From contig JADHVM010000069.1 of NCBI GenBank assembly GCA_016783985.1, positions 1-5,853 of the forward strand: a stretch of DNA of 5,853 bases. Direction: 5' to 3'. Of this stretch, positions 5,667 to 5,853 are shown in pieces. Position 1 is the first letter of the stretch. The number at the start of each line of letters is the position of its first letter. The translations under genes were made by a program, and so were the position numbers. The stretch is from Actinomycetota bacterium (GTDB lineage Bacteria; Actinomycetota; Humimicrobiia; Humimicrobiales; Humimicrobiaceae). Under the pieces are notes generated by a model. That model did no database searches. It was not told where the DNA came from and saw only the letters and a program-made list of their open reading frames with translations.

Positions 5667-5853
5667 ATGGCAAAATTGCTAAAAATAAAAGCTCTTTTTA
5701 AGCTTCCCATAATTTCCTGGGCTATGTATGATTTTGCAAATACTTCATTTGCTGTTGTTATTATGACAGTAGTATTTCCTGTATATTTTACAAATGTGAT
5801 TGTTTCTGGCTCAGGTTACGGGCTAAACTTTGGAGATCTTATGTGGGGTGTGT
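5667..5853 (+). CDS. UMF1-type (Atg22-like) major facilitator transporter, N-terminus only
   Basis: The first 62 residues of a membrane protein that runs off the window (usual length about 400-450). The ATG is preceded by AGGAGA with a 10-nt spacer, slightly long. After a basic start (MAKLLKIKALFK), the segment from P14 begins helix 1. It contains SWAMYDFANTSF (17-28), the hallmark of the UMF1/Atg22-like branch of the MFS (PF11700), followed by VVIMTVVFPVYF (30-41). LNFGDLMWGV (53-62) begins the approach to helix 2. These transporters sit in the cytoplasmic membrane and probably export or import small solutes; their substrates in bacteria are poorly known. A weak promoter is possible upstream (TTGTTT at 5613, TATATT at 5634, a short 15-nt spacer). 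No terminator separates it from the HD gene, so read-through is possible. Confidence 0.85.
   Translation, partial: MAKLLKIKALFKLPIISWAMYDFANTSFAVVIMTVVFPVYFTNVIVSGSGYGLNFGDLMWGV

Overview
The window is AT-rich, with Shine-Dalgarno sites of the AGGAG/GAAGG type ahead of most starts and compact genes. Its gene families (a DUF1667/FAD oxidoreductase pair, a COG1896-like double-HD protein and a UMF1-type transporter) fit an anaerobic low-GC bacterium of the Clostridia/Halanaerobiales type. The lineage is inferred from composition and remembered protein similarity. It has not been tested.

Layout. (a) 1-1458, plus strand: the 3' part of an FAD/NAD(P)-dependent oxidoreductase, followed by a small four-cysteine DUF1667 protein. 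In many anaerobes these two follow a GlpA-like flavoprotein, so the window probably opens on the last two genes of a glycerol-3-phosphate-dehydrogenase-like redox operon. (b) 1455-1776, minus strand: a 50-residue ribbon-helix-helix protein whose stop interlocks with the DUF1667 stop. Just before it lies the end of another short reading frame with no convincing start. Together they look like the worn remains of a toxin-antitoxin-type cassette. (c) 1829-2758, minus strand: an intact monoacylglycerol-lipase/lysophospholipase-like alpha/beta hydrolase. (d) 3030-4181, plus strand: a lipoprotein with an acidic linker and a transglutaminase-like domain, expressed divergently from the hydrolase. (e) 4387-5508, plus strand: a YfbR-like HD phosphohydrolase made of two HD repeats, the first degenerate. 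An extended -10 promoter, a small palindrome and three 14-nt imperfect repeats lie in front of it. (f) 5667-end, plus strand: the N-terminus of a UMF1-type (Atg22-like) major facilitator transporter. A 22-codon hydrophobic micro-ORF sits in the gap before it.

Apart from the redox pair, the genes look like independent units. There are no rRNAs, tRNAs, CRISPR repeats, transposases or strong GC-rich terminators. I do not see a convincing new multi-gene system. The most distinctive items are the internally duplicated HD protein, the eroded ribbon-helix-helix cassette, and the repeat/palindrome cluster upstream of the HD gene.
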